From positions 1-6,061 of the forward strand of contig CAKSPR010000063.1 of the NCBI GenBank assembly GCA_934486455.1: a DNA stretch of 6,061 nucleotides, given 5' to 3'. Below are positions 1 through 5,731 of this stretch, one piece after another. This DNA comes from an uncultured Eubacteriales bacterium (GTDB lineage: Bacteria > Bacillota > Clostridia > Oscillospirales > Acutalibacteraceae). Every line of letters starts with the position of its first letter. The first letter of the stretch is position 1. The position numbers were made by a program, and so were the translations under genes. A model generated the notes under the pieces. It was not told the DNA's origin, did not search any database, and saw only the letters and a program-made list of their open reading frames with translations.

Positions 1-2
1 AC

Positions 3-2222
3 GCAATGTGGGGATTTCCCGTGCCGTCGTTTTTCGAGCATAATCACATTGCTCTCGGACTTTTACAGCTGATTCTGTCGGGAGCAGTGTGTGTGATAAA
101 CCAAAAATTCTTTATAAACGGCGTTAAGGGCATCATAAACCGCTCGCCCAATATGGATACCCTTGTTTCCATGGGATCGGCCGCCGCCTTTTTATACAGC
201 ACATATATTCTCTTTAAAATGACTGCCGTTACCGACAGTATGGTGCAAATGGAGCTTTATCACGGCCTTTATTTTGAATCGGCCGCAATGATACCGGCTC
301 TTATAACTCTCGGCAAAATGCTTGAGGCCCGTTCAAAGGGAAAGACCACCAACGCCATTAAGGCGCTTATGGATCTTACCCCCAAAACCGCCCTTGTTAT
401 AACCGACGGAAATGAGACCGAAATACCCGTTTCTCAGGTCAAGGTCGGCGACATTTTCGTTGTGCGCTCGGGCGGAAACATTCCCGTTGACGGAGTTGTT
501 TTGGAGGGCGAGGCTTCGGTGGACGAATCGGCTCTGACAGGCGAAAGCCTGCCTGTCGAGAAAGGAAAAGGGGATAAGGTTTCGGCTGCAACCGTCAACC
601 GTGCGGGATATATAAAATGCGAGGCAAGGGGCGTCGGAGAGGACACCGCCATTGCAAGGATAATAAAAACGGTCAGCGACGCGGCCGGCACAAAGGCGCC
701 CGTGGCACGGCTTGCCGATAAGGTGTCGGGAATATTTGTTCCCACGGTTATCGGAATAGCCCTTTTAACCCTTATAGTGTGGCTGCTTATCGGCAAGGAT
801 TTCGGATTTGCCGTCGGCAGAGCCATATCGGTGCTTGTTATCAGCTGCCCCTGCGCCCTCGGCCTTGCCACTCCGGTGGCCGTTATGGTCGGAAGCGGCG
901 TGGGAGCCAAAAACGGCGTGCTTTTCAAAACCGCCGTATCTCTCGAACAGACCGGGCGGGCAAAAACCGTGCTGCTTGACAAAACGGGCACCATAACAAA
1001 GGGAAAGCCCGCCGTTACCGACATTGTGCCCATAGGCTGCGACGGGCAAAGGCTGGTGAGCGCCGCCGCGTCTGTCGAGCAAAAAAGCGAGCACCCTCTC
1101 GGAAAGGCCGTTGTCGATTATGCAAAAAAGCAGGGAATATCTCTTTCTGAAACCGACGGGATAAAGGTGGTCTCGGGGAAGGGAATATGTGCAAAAATCG
1201 GCGGTAAAACCCTTCTCGGCGGAAACGCGGCATACATTTCGGAACAGGCGGAAATATCCAAGGCGGCAAAGGACGCCGCCGAGGCACTTTCGGGACAGGG
1301 CAAGACCCCCATGTTCTTCTGCGAGGATGATACCCTTCTCGGAATAATCGCCGTTGCCGACGAAATAAGAGAGGACAGCATGTCGGCAATTTCCGACATG
1401 AAGAAAATGGGCATTAAAACCGTTATGCTGACGGGAGACAACCGAAAGACCGCCGACGCCGTGGCAAAGGCCGTGGGGGTTGACGAGGTCATTGCGGGCG
1501 TGCTTCCCGAGGGTAAGGAACAGGCCGTCAGACAGTACAAATCGGACGGAAAGGTCATTATGGTGGGCGACGGAATCAACGACGCTCCCGCCCTTACTGC
1601 GGCCGATGTGGGAATCGCAGTGGGAGCGGGCACCGACATTGCCATAGATTCTGCGGATGTGGTCATTACCGGTAGCAGCTTAAGCCAGGTGGCGGGCGCA
1701 ATAGAGCTTTCCAAAAAGACCCTGAGAAATATCAAGGAAAACCTGTTCTGGGCCTTTATTTACAACATTATCGGGATTCCCCTTGCCGCAGGAGCTTTTA
1801 TAAGCCTGCTGGGCTGGGAGCTTAATCCGATGTTCGGTGCGGCGGCCATGAGCCTTTCGAGCTTTTGCGTTGTGACAAACGCTTTGCGGCTCAATTTCTT
1901 TAAGATGAAAAAGCCGACGGCAGAGACCGACGGCAAGGAAAACGGCACCCGCAAGGGCGATAACGGCAAAGAAAAAATTAAGGTAAAGGAGCAAAACAAA
2001 ATGGAAAAGACAACCGAAAAAACAATGCTTATCGAGGGAATGATGTGCGGGCACTGCTCGGGCAGGGTAAAGGCGGCTTTGGAGAGCACGGAGGGCGTTA
2101 AAAGCGCCGATGTAAGCCACGAAAGCGGACTTGCCAAGGTAATCCTTGACGGTGATGTTTCTGACGAGACCCTTAAATCAGCCGTGGAAAAAGAGGGCTA
2201 TAAGGTCATTAAGACGGAATAA
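3..2222 (+). CDS. copA: Cu(I)-exporting P1B-type ATPase with C-terminal HMA domain, 5' truncated by window edge
   Basis: Inner-membrane pump that uses ATP to export Cu(I). Residue numbers count from the ATG at 6, which is not a true start: the reading frame is open to the window edge and the protein enters inside the second membrane segment. The N-terminal region and first helix are missing. Seven membrane segments remain (about 15-37, 50-70, 88-108, 244-264, 269-293, 581-600, 609-630). Visible hallmarks are TGE (178-180, actuator), CPC (281-283, ion path), DKTGT (D325 is phosphorylated), HP (363-364), TGDN (476-479) and GDGINDAP (521-528). YN (586-587) and MSLSS (615-619) in the last two helices are the signature of the Cu(I) subgroup rather than Zn/Cd pumps. 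A charged Lys/Glu/Gly linker (about 634-665) leads to an HMA domain with GMMCGHC (678-684). A C-terminal HMA is unusual for CopA, where it is normally N-terminal, but I recall such architectures in Clostridia. Function is near certain; Ag(I) may also be exported. Confidence 0.96.
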   Translation, partial: AMWGFPVPSFFEHNHIALGLLQLILSGAVCVINQKFFINGVKGIINRSPNMDTLVSMGSAAAFLYSTYILFKMTAVTDSMVQMELYHGLYFESAAMIPALITLGKMLEARSKGKTTNAIKALMDLTPKTALVITDGNETEIPVSQVKVGDIFVVRSGGNIPVDGVVLEGEASVDESALTGESLPVEKGKGDKVSAATVNRAGYIKCEARGVGEDTAIARIIKTVSDAAGTKAPVARLADKVSGIFVPTVIGIALLTLIVWLLIGKDFGFAVGRAISVLVISCPCALGLATPVAVMVGSGVGAKNGVLFKTAVSLEQTGRAKTVLLDKTGTITKGKPAVTDIVPIGCDGQRLVSAAASVEQKSEHPLGKAVVDYAKKQGISLSETDGIKVVSGKGICAKIGGKTLLGGNAAYISEQAEISKAAKDAAEALSGQGKTPMFFCEDDTLLGIIAVADEIREDSMSAISDMKKMGIKTVMLTGDNRKTADAVAKAVGVDEVIAGVLPEGKEQAVRQYKSDGKVIMVGDGINDAPALTAADVGIAVGAGTDIAIDSADVVITGSSLSQVAGAIELSKKTLRNIKENLFWAFIYNIIGIPLAAGAFISLLGWELNPMFGAAAMSLSSFCVVTNALRLNFFKMKKPTAETDGKENGTRKGDNGKEKIKVKEQNKMEKTTEKTMLIEGMMCGHCSGRVKAALESTEGVKSADVSHESGLAKVILDGDVSDETLKSAVEKEGYKVIKTE
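2001..2222 (+). CDS. Possible internally initiated CopZ-like copper chaperone (73 aa) nested in frame in copA
   Basis: Seen: an ATG at 2001 in the copA frame is preceded by AAAGGAG at 1985-1991 with a 9-base spacer, which is as good as the best ribosome binding sites in this window. Initiation there would give a 73-residue protein made only of the HMA domain, with the metal-binding C-G-H-C pair at residues 16-19 of the short product. Known: free CopZ chaperones are about 70 residues with a G-M-x-C-x-x-C motif, and they deliver Cu(I) to CopA. Inferred: one mRNA encodes both the pump-tethered domain and a free chaperone, or the signal is a relic of a former separate copZ gene that fused to copA. 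The Lys/Glu-rich linker upstream could produce an SD-like string by chance, since AAG/GAG codons are purine-rich, so this is a proposal and not a certain gene. Confidence 0.45.
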   Translation: MEKTTEKTMLIEGMMCGHCSGRVKAALESTEGVKSADVSHESGLAKVILDGDVSDETLKSAVEKEGYKVIKTE

Positions 2223-2224
2223 AG

Positions 2225-2259
2225 CACTCCTTTTCGGAAAGCATATTTTCAAAGGAGTG
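2225..2259 (+). promoter_or_regulatory. Hairpin masking the ribosome binding site of the small downstream gene
   Basis: CACTCCTTT (2225-2233) and AAAGGAGTG (2251-2259) are perfect 9-bp inverted repeats around a 17-base loop. The 3' arm contains the entire AAAGGAG Shine-Dalgarno of the TTG start at 2266. The 5' arm begins 3 bases after the copA stop codon, so a ribosome finishing copA would cover it and free the site. This suggests translational coupling. There is no following T-run, so it is not an intrinsic terminator. A competing 4-bp hairpin with a TCGG loop (2230-2241) uses part of the 5' arm. Confidence 0.6.
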
Positions 2260-2265
2260 AGTTCT

Positions 2266-2430
2266 TTGAAAAAAAGACTTAAAAGGAAATATTATCCCGA
2301 TATATCCGGCGTGGTCTCTTCGGGGGAATGTACGGGCAGTGTTCCGACGCCGCCCCTTACCGAGGCCGAGGAGCAATCCTACGCCGAGCTGACAGGAAAG
2401 GAAATACCGAAAAAATCCCATGAACATTGA
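2266..2430 (+). CDS. Small hypothetical protein (54 aa), TTG start
   Basis: The start is TTG at 2266, chosen because AAAGGAG (2251-2257) lies 8 bases upstream; an in-frame GTG at 2257 overlaps that site and is unlikely. The product begins with a strongly basic stretch (KKRLKRKYY), passes through a single Cys at residue 22 and a proline-rich PTPPLTEAEE segment, and has a Tyr/acidic motif (SYAELTGKEIP) near the end. There is no signal peptide or membrane segment. It resembles, from memory only, short uncharacterised Clostridia proteins with a Pro-rich segment followed by an acidic Y-x-E motif; I cannot name a family or function. It fills the otherwise empty gap between copA and trmO, and its stop overlaps the trmO start by 11 bases. 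That arrangement, together with the strong ribosome binding site, supports a real gene that couples translation of the two neighbours. Confidence 0.6.
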   Translation: MKKRLKRKYYPDISGVVSSGECTGSVPTPPLTEAEEQSYAELTGKEIPKKSHEH

Positions 2431-3100
2431 ACCTATCGGCCGCATTAAATGCGACTTTAAAGAAAAATTCGGAATTCCCCGCCAAAGCGGTCTTGCAAAC
2501 ACAAAGGCCGAGATAGTTTTTTTGCCCGAATATTCCTCACCCGACGCCTTTCGCGGACTTGAGGGATATTCCCATATATGGCTTTTGTGGGGATTTGACC
2601 GAATAGAAAAGAAAGGCGTATCCTTAACCGTCCGTCCTCCGAGACTGGGCGGAAACATAAGAATGGGGGTCTTTGCCACCCGTTCACCCTTCAGGCCCAA
2701 TCACATCGGCCTGTCCCTTGTGGAGCTTGAAGACATCGTTAATGATAAGGAAAGGGGCACCGTGCTTAAAATATCGGGAGCCGATCTTTGCGACGGCACC
2801 CCCATATACGACATAAAGCCCTATCTGCCGTCGGTGGAATGCAAGCCCGAGGCAAGGGGAGGCTTTGCAAAGGAAAAAGAGGGGTATTCGCTTTCGGTGG
2901 AAATACCCGAAAGGCTTTGTGAAAAGCTGCAGGAGCAAAAGGTGCGGGAGCTTAAGGAAATTCTGTCGGGCGATCCCCGCCCCTCTTATCACGACGATCC
3001 CGATAGAATATATAAAATGACATACGGCGATTTGGAAGTTTCTTTCAGAGTGGAAAAAAGTGCGCTTTGGGTTGTTGACATTTGCGAAAAGTTGGGTTAG
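2420..3100 (+). CDS. trmO: tRNA (adenine(37)-N6)-methyltransferase TrmO (TsaA/YaeB family)
   Basis: Cytoplasmic SAM-dependent enzyme of 226 residues that, in characterised members, N6-methylates t6A37 of threonine tRNA with a GGU anticodon to m6t6A, improving decoding. The length fits the family (about 235 in E. coli). Seen in order: N-terminal PIGRI start of the beta-barrel, PRQSGL (20-25), RPPRLGGN (72-79), the signature RSPFRPNHIGLS (88-99), DGTPIYDIKPYLP (125-137), and a C-terminal extension with the DRIYKM stretch typical of the YaeB C-terminal part. Position 95 is His where many homologues have Pro in N-P-I-G; the remaining signature is intact, so activity is expected. The ATG at 2420 overlaps the end of the small upstream gene and lacks a well-spaced Shine-Dalgarno (AGGAAAGGA is about 17 bases away), which argues for translational coupling. 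Its last codons carry the promoter of the next gene. Confidence 0.93.
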   Translation: MNIEPIGRIKCDFKEKFGIPRQSGLANTKAEIVFLPEYSSPDAFRGLEGYSHIWLLWGFDRIEKKGVSLTVRPPRLGGNIRMGVFATRSPFRPNHIGLSLVELEDIVNDKERGTVLKISGADLCDGTPIYDIKPYLPSVECKPEARGGFAKEKEGYSLSVEIPERLCEKLQEQKVRELKEILSGDPRPSYHDDPDRIYKMTYGDLEVSFRVEKSALWVVDICEKLG

Positions 3101-3103
3101 AAT
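3075..3103 (+). promoter_or_regulatory. Sigma-A-type promoter for the deoR-like/MFS operon, inside the 3' end of trmO
   Basis: A perfect -35 TTGACA (3075-3080), a 17-base spacer and a -10 TAGAAT (3098-3103). The TAG of the -10 box is the trmO stop codon. Predicted transcription start is near 3110, giving a short 5' leader of about 22 bases that already holds the ribosome binding site at 3119-3124. The same box pair and spacing recur in front of thrS. Strength is inferred from consensus match only. Confidence 0.75.
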
Positions 3104-3131
3104 ATAACAAATATATATGGGAGGTTTGCAG

Positions 3132-3896
3132 ATGTTAGCGGTCGAAAGAAGAACCAAGATACATCAGATGGTGGAAAAAAACGGCTCGGTCGAATCATCG
3201 GAGCTTATAAAGATATTCGAAGTGACCGGGGAAACGCTCAGAAAGGATTTAATGAAGCTGGAAAGCGACGGTCTTTTGAGGCGTACCCACGGCGGAGCAA
3301 TATCGGTTAAAAAATCCGTTCCCATGAAAAAGCTCGAATCACGCAAGGATGATTGCCGCAGTCAGAAGCAGGCCCTTTCCCGCATTGCCTGCAATTACAT
3401 AAACGACGGCGATATAATTGTTATCGATACGGGAAGCACGGCCTATGAATTCTCGAAGACCCTTGCCGGCCGTTTCGAAAGCCTTACCGTAATCACCGCC
3501 AGCAACGATGTTTTTACAAACCTTTCGGGAATCAACGGAATGAACATGATAATGCTGGGCGGATTTTTCCACAGGGACGAAAATGCCTTTTACGGCGATC
3601 TGACCTTGGACGCCCTGAAAAATCTCCATGCCAACAAGGCCTTTGTATTTCCCTCGGCCGTTTCTCTTGAAAACGGAATTACCGATTACAACTATGATCT
3701 TACCCTTGTGCAAAAGGCCATGCTCAAGGCGGCCGACAAGATTTTTGTGCTGGCCGACAGCAACAAATTCGAGAAAAATGCCATGCTCAAAATCAGCGAC
3801 ATAACCGCCGGTATGACCTTTATAACCGACCCCGGTCTTGACGACGATATTTTCGAGCTTTACAAGAAAGAAAAGATAACAGTCGACCGCGGCTGA
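3132..3896 (+). CDS. DeoR-family transcriptional regulator
   Basis: Cytoplasmic DNA-binding regulator of 254 residues, the usual DeoR length. The start at 3132 is preferred because GGGAGG (3119-3124) lies 7 bases upstream; an in-frame ATG at 3117 would overlap that site. Residues 6-57 form the DeoR winged helix-turn-helix, with recognition helix around TGETLRKDLMKL (32-43) and the wing ending RRTHGGAI (50-57). The rest is the DeoRC sensor domain, related to ribose-5-phosphate isomerase folds; DTGST (99-103) is the phosphate-binding loop, followed by the LADSNKF stretch near the end. Family members usually repress sugar or nucleoside operons and are released by a phosphorylated sugar. It shares a promoter with the transporter gene 19 bases downstream, so that gene is the likely target together with its own expression. 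The effector cannot be read from the sequence. Confidence 0.9.
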   Translation: MLAVERRTKIHQMVEKNGSVESSELIKIFEVTGETLRKDLMKLESDGLLRRTHGGAISVKKSVPMKKLESRKDDCRSQKQALSRIACNYINDGDIIVIDTGSTAYEFSKTLAGRFESLTVITASNDVFTNLSGINGMNMIMLGGFFHRDENAFYGDLTLDALKNLHANKAFVFPSAVSLENGITDYNYDLTLVQKAMLKAADKIFVLADSNKFEKNAMLKISDITAGMTFITDPGLDDDIFELYKKEKITVDRG

Positions 3897-3915
3897 GCTG
3901 ACAGAAGGTTTTCCA

Positions 3916-5175
3916 TTGTACTTGAACACAGATAAACAAAAAAACAAAGGCTTTTCAGGCATTGTGACGGCCTGCTCGCTGGTTTATTTCATCAGCTACC
4001 TTACCCGCCTTAATTACAGCGCGGTGATGGTGAATATAATCGAAAGCGAGGGCTATGCAAAAAGCGCCGCCGGCGCTGCCGTTACCGGACTTTTTATAAC
4101 ATACGGAGCGGGGCAGGTCATAAGCGGCCTTTTGGGGGATAAGATAAGCCCTAAGAAGCTGATAACCATAGGATTGCTTGCTTCGGCCGCAATGAATATC
4201 GCGGTGCCCTTTTGCCCGTCCGCCCTTTACTTGACGGCGGCGTGGTGCGTAAACGGCTTTGCTCAGGCTCTTATGTGGCCGCCCATTGTGCGTATTTTTT
4301 CCGAATACCTCACTCCCGAGCGATACAAGACCGCCACGGTCAGCGTGTCGTGGGGAGGCTCTTTAGGCACCATTGTCATATACCTTTTTGCGCCGGTGTG
4401 CGTTTCCCTTTGGGGATGGCGGTCGATTTTTTATATTGCGGCGGCGGCTGCGGCTCTGGCGGCCTTCCTTTGGCAGAGAAAAATGACCTGCTTCGAAAAC
4501 ACCCTTGTGCCGATTTTGCCCTGCGGCTTTAAGGATAGGGACGCCGTGAAAACGGTGCAAAACGGAAGAAAAGCTCTTAAAACGGGCACGGTCATAATGC
4601 TTGTTATGATAATGCTGGCCATAATCTTTCAGGGCATTATCCGGGACGGCGTTACGACATGGCTTCCCACCTACATATCCGACAGCTTTAACCTCGAAAG
4701 CGCCGCCTCGATATTGACGGGCGTGGGGATGCCGGTATTCAGTATAATTTTCTGCAAACTGGCCGAGATTTTAAACCGCCGTGTTTTCCCCAACGAGGTT
4801 TTTTGCGCCGCCTTTTTCTTTGCGCTTTGCCTTGCCTGTCTGCTCGTCATGTGCTTTTTCGGAAGCGGCAGCATGGCACTTTCAATTATCTGCCTGACCC
4901 TTGCAACGGGCTGTATGCACGGGGCAAATGTCATGCTGATATGTATGCTGCCCCCTTATTTCTTAAAAACCGGCCATGTTTCTCTTGTTTCGGGAATTCT
5001 TAACGCCTGCACATATGTGGGAAGCGCCCTTTCGATATACGGTGTGGCTCTTGTTACCGAAAACAGCGGTTGGGGAGTTTCCATGAAGATTTTTGCGGCG
5101 GCTGCGGCGCTGGGACTGCTTTTTGCCCTTTTGTCCTGCCTGCCGTGGAAAAAATTTGTCAGGGACAAGGCTTAG
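3916..5175 (+). CDS. MFS transporter of the organophosphate:phosphate antiporter (GlpT/UhpT-like) family
   Basis: Inner-membrane protein of 419 residues with about 12 hydrophobic helices in two halves separated by a charged loop (about 188-225), as in MFS carriers. The start is TTG at 3916 with AGAAGG (3903-3908) 7 bases upstream; another TTG at 3922 is less well spaced. Family placement rests on YFISYLTRLNYS in helix 1 (R31), the GLLGDKISPKK loop (D75), the NGFAQALMWPP stretch in helix 4, and GIIRDGVTTWLPTYI in helix 7 (R243, W249). R31 and R243 match the two arginines that bind phosphate in GlpT, so a phosphorylated organic substrate exchanged for phosphate is likely. Glycerol-3-phosphate, hexose phosphates and phosphonates are all possible. 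The gene follows the DeoR-type regulator with a 19-base gap and probably depends on its promoter. The general MFS call is certain; the subfamily is good, the substrate unknown. Confidence 0.88.
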   Translation: MYLNTDKQKNKGFSGIVTACSLVYFISYLTRLNYSAVMVNIIESEGYAKSAAGAAVTGLFITYGAGQVISGLLGDKISPKKLITIGLLASAAMNIAVPFCPSALYLTAAWCVNGFAQALMWPPIVRIFSEYLTPERYKTATVSVSWGGSLGTIVIYLFAPVCVSLWGWRSIFYIAAAAAALAAFLWQRKMTCFENTLVPILPCGFKDRDAVKTVQNGRKALKTGTVIMLVMIMLAIIFQGIIRDGVTTWLPTYISDSFNLESAASILTGVGMPVFSIIFCKLAEILNRRVFPNEVFCAAFFFALCLACLLVMCFFGSGSMALSIICLTLATGCMHGANVMLICMLPPYFLKTGHVSLVSGILNACTYVGSALSIYGVALVTENSGWGVSMKIFAAAAALGLLFALLSCLPWKKFVRDKA

Positions 5176-5241
5176 CAGTGTCCCAACGGATTTCACAATG
5201 CGCCCACAGAGGATTTTCCCGCGGCATTGCGTCGGCCAAGG

Positions 5242-5268
5242 ATACGGAAAGAATACGAAAAGAATACG
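5242..5268 (+). repeat. Three short ATACG direct repeats at 11-base spacing, in the MFS-thrS gap
   Basis: ATACG occurs at 5242, 5253 and 5264 in the context ATACG-(G/A)AAAGA, so the copies are in step with one turn of the helix. The rest of the gap (5176-5342) holds two weak hairpins without T-runs (CAATGC 5196-5201 with GCATTG 5224-5229; GCGC arms around GGTACC near 5275) and an AT-rich stretch next to the -35 box that could act as an UP element. I see no gene or convincing terminator there. The repeats are short enough to be chance. Confidence 0.25.
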
Positions 5269-5342
5269 GGCGCGGTACCGGCGCAACAAATGCATAATGT
5301 ATTGCACATGTTTCTTTCGAAAAAATATTATGATATTGCCAC

Positions 5343-5371
5343 TTGACATGGGCATTTGCGGGTGTTAGAAT
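5343..5371 (+). promoter_or_regulatory. Extended -10 sigma-A promoter of thrS
   Basis: Perfect -35 TTGACA (5343-5348), 17-base spacer, -10 TAGAAT (5366-5371) preceded by TGT (5363-5365), the TGn extended -10 element. An AT-rich stretch (about 5311-5338) lies just upstream. Transcription should start near 5378-5381, giving a leader of about 350 bases before thrS, which matches the T-box that follows. Confidence 0.85.
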
Positions 5372-5378
5372 GACTGTT

Positions 5379-5707
5379 GTACAGGATATGGTTATCATTG
5401 TTTTGTGCAGCATAAAAATAAAAAATCGGATCAAATCGTTTAGGAGGAAGAGTAGCGCCTTTTTCCTCGGTAAAGGCCGAAGGGGTCTGCGGTGCGCCGC
5501 GGGCACGGCTTAAAGAGAATTGCCGTCATCGGCTGAGAGCGGCAAACCGAGAAATTGCGTGAAGACCACCCTCGTCAGAGCCGCCGTATTCAAGGCGGAC
5601 GGGTCGTTTCCGTTATAAAACGCGCGAGTGACGGCCTTTGCCGTAATTCAGGTGGAACCGTGGAGTAACACTTCACCCTGTTTTTGGGTGGAGTGTTTTG
5701 TTTTTTT
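5379..5707 (+). promoter_or_regulatory. T-box riboswitch, threonine-specific (ACC specifier), controlling thrS
   Basis: The nascent leader reads the charging state of threonine tRNA: uncharged tRNA stabilises an antiterminator and thrS is transcribed; otherwise a terminator forms. Stem I can be drawn as base GAGG/CCTC (5444-5447 with 5570-5573), the specifier internal loop with AGTA at 5451-5454 and the ACC specifier at 5565-5567 followed by A5568, then GCGC/GCGT (5455-5458 with 5557-5560) and CTCGGT/ACCGAG (5466-5471 with 5546-5551). The distal part has AGAGA (5514-5518) and a TTGCCG/CGGCAA stem with a GGCTGAGAG-containing loop. A further hairpin (5581-5585 with 5594-5598) and the CCGTTATAAA...GAGTGACGG region follow. 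The conserved T-box is GGTGGAACCG (5651-5660), with TGGA (5653-5656) to pair with the tRNA NCCA end. The antiterminator pairs CAGG/CCTG (5649-5652 with 5677-5680) and GTGGAG/CTTCAC (5660-5665 with 5671-5676). An extra arm sits at 5474-5511. The start is predicted from the promoter. Confidence 0.93.
5667..5707 (+). terminator. Rho-independent terminator of the thrS T-box leader
   Basis: A 12-bp stem (5667-5678 with 5686-5697, one G-T wobble at 5673/5691) around a 7-base loop, followed by a T-tract ending at 5707. Its 5' arm contains both antiterminator partner segments, 5671-5676 and 5677-5680, so the two structures exclude each other. Confidence 0.92.
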
Positions 5708-5731
5708 AAAATAATTTTTGGAGTGATAGAT

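Noticed and set aside
434..1735. Long antisense reading frames opposite copA (about 199 and 205 residues at 434-1033 and 1118-1735)
   Set aside because: They mirror the codon bias of a strongly coding + strand gene, are low in complexity (Ser/Thr/Pro/Ala), have no recognisable domain and no ribosome binding site worth noting.
1985..2233. Long-range pairing of CTCCTTT (2227-2233) with the internal AAAGGAG (1985-1991)
   Set aside because: Seven base pairs are possible, but any two SD/anti-SD strings pair this way and the local 9-bp partner is closer and stronger.
2225..2259. Inverted repeat after copA as a transcription terminator
   Set aside because: No T-run follows; the 3' arm is a ribosome binding site with a start codon 8 bases later, and the next genes are close and overlapping.
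3117..3131. Upstream ATG at 3117 as the start of the DeoR-type regulator
   Set aside because: It would place the GGGAGG ribosome binding site inside the gene and has no site of its own; the ATG at 3132 has ideal spacing and gives the usual family N-terminus.
4212..4532. 106-residue + strand frame inside the transporter gene
   Set aside because: It lies in another frame within a clear membrane transporter and has no domain or ribosome binding site.
5198..5368. Possible 56-residue protein from the ATG at 5198 in the gap before thrS
   Set aside because: There is no Shine-Dalgarno, the composition is Arg/Cys-rich like a chance frame, and it runs through both boxes of the thrS promoter.
5443..5454. 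GGAGGAAGAGTA as a ribosome binding site for a leader peptide
   Set aside because: No start codon follows at usable distance, and the bases are accounted for by the Stem I base and AGTA motif of the T-box.
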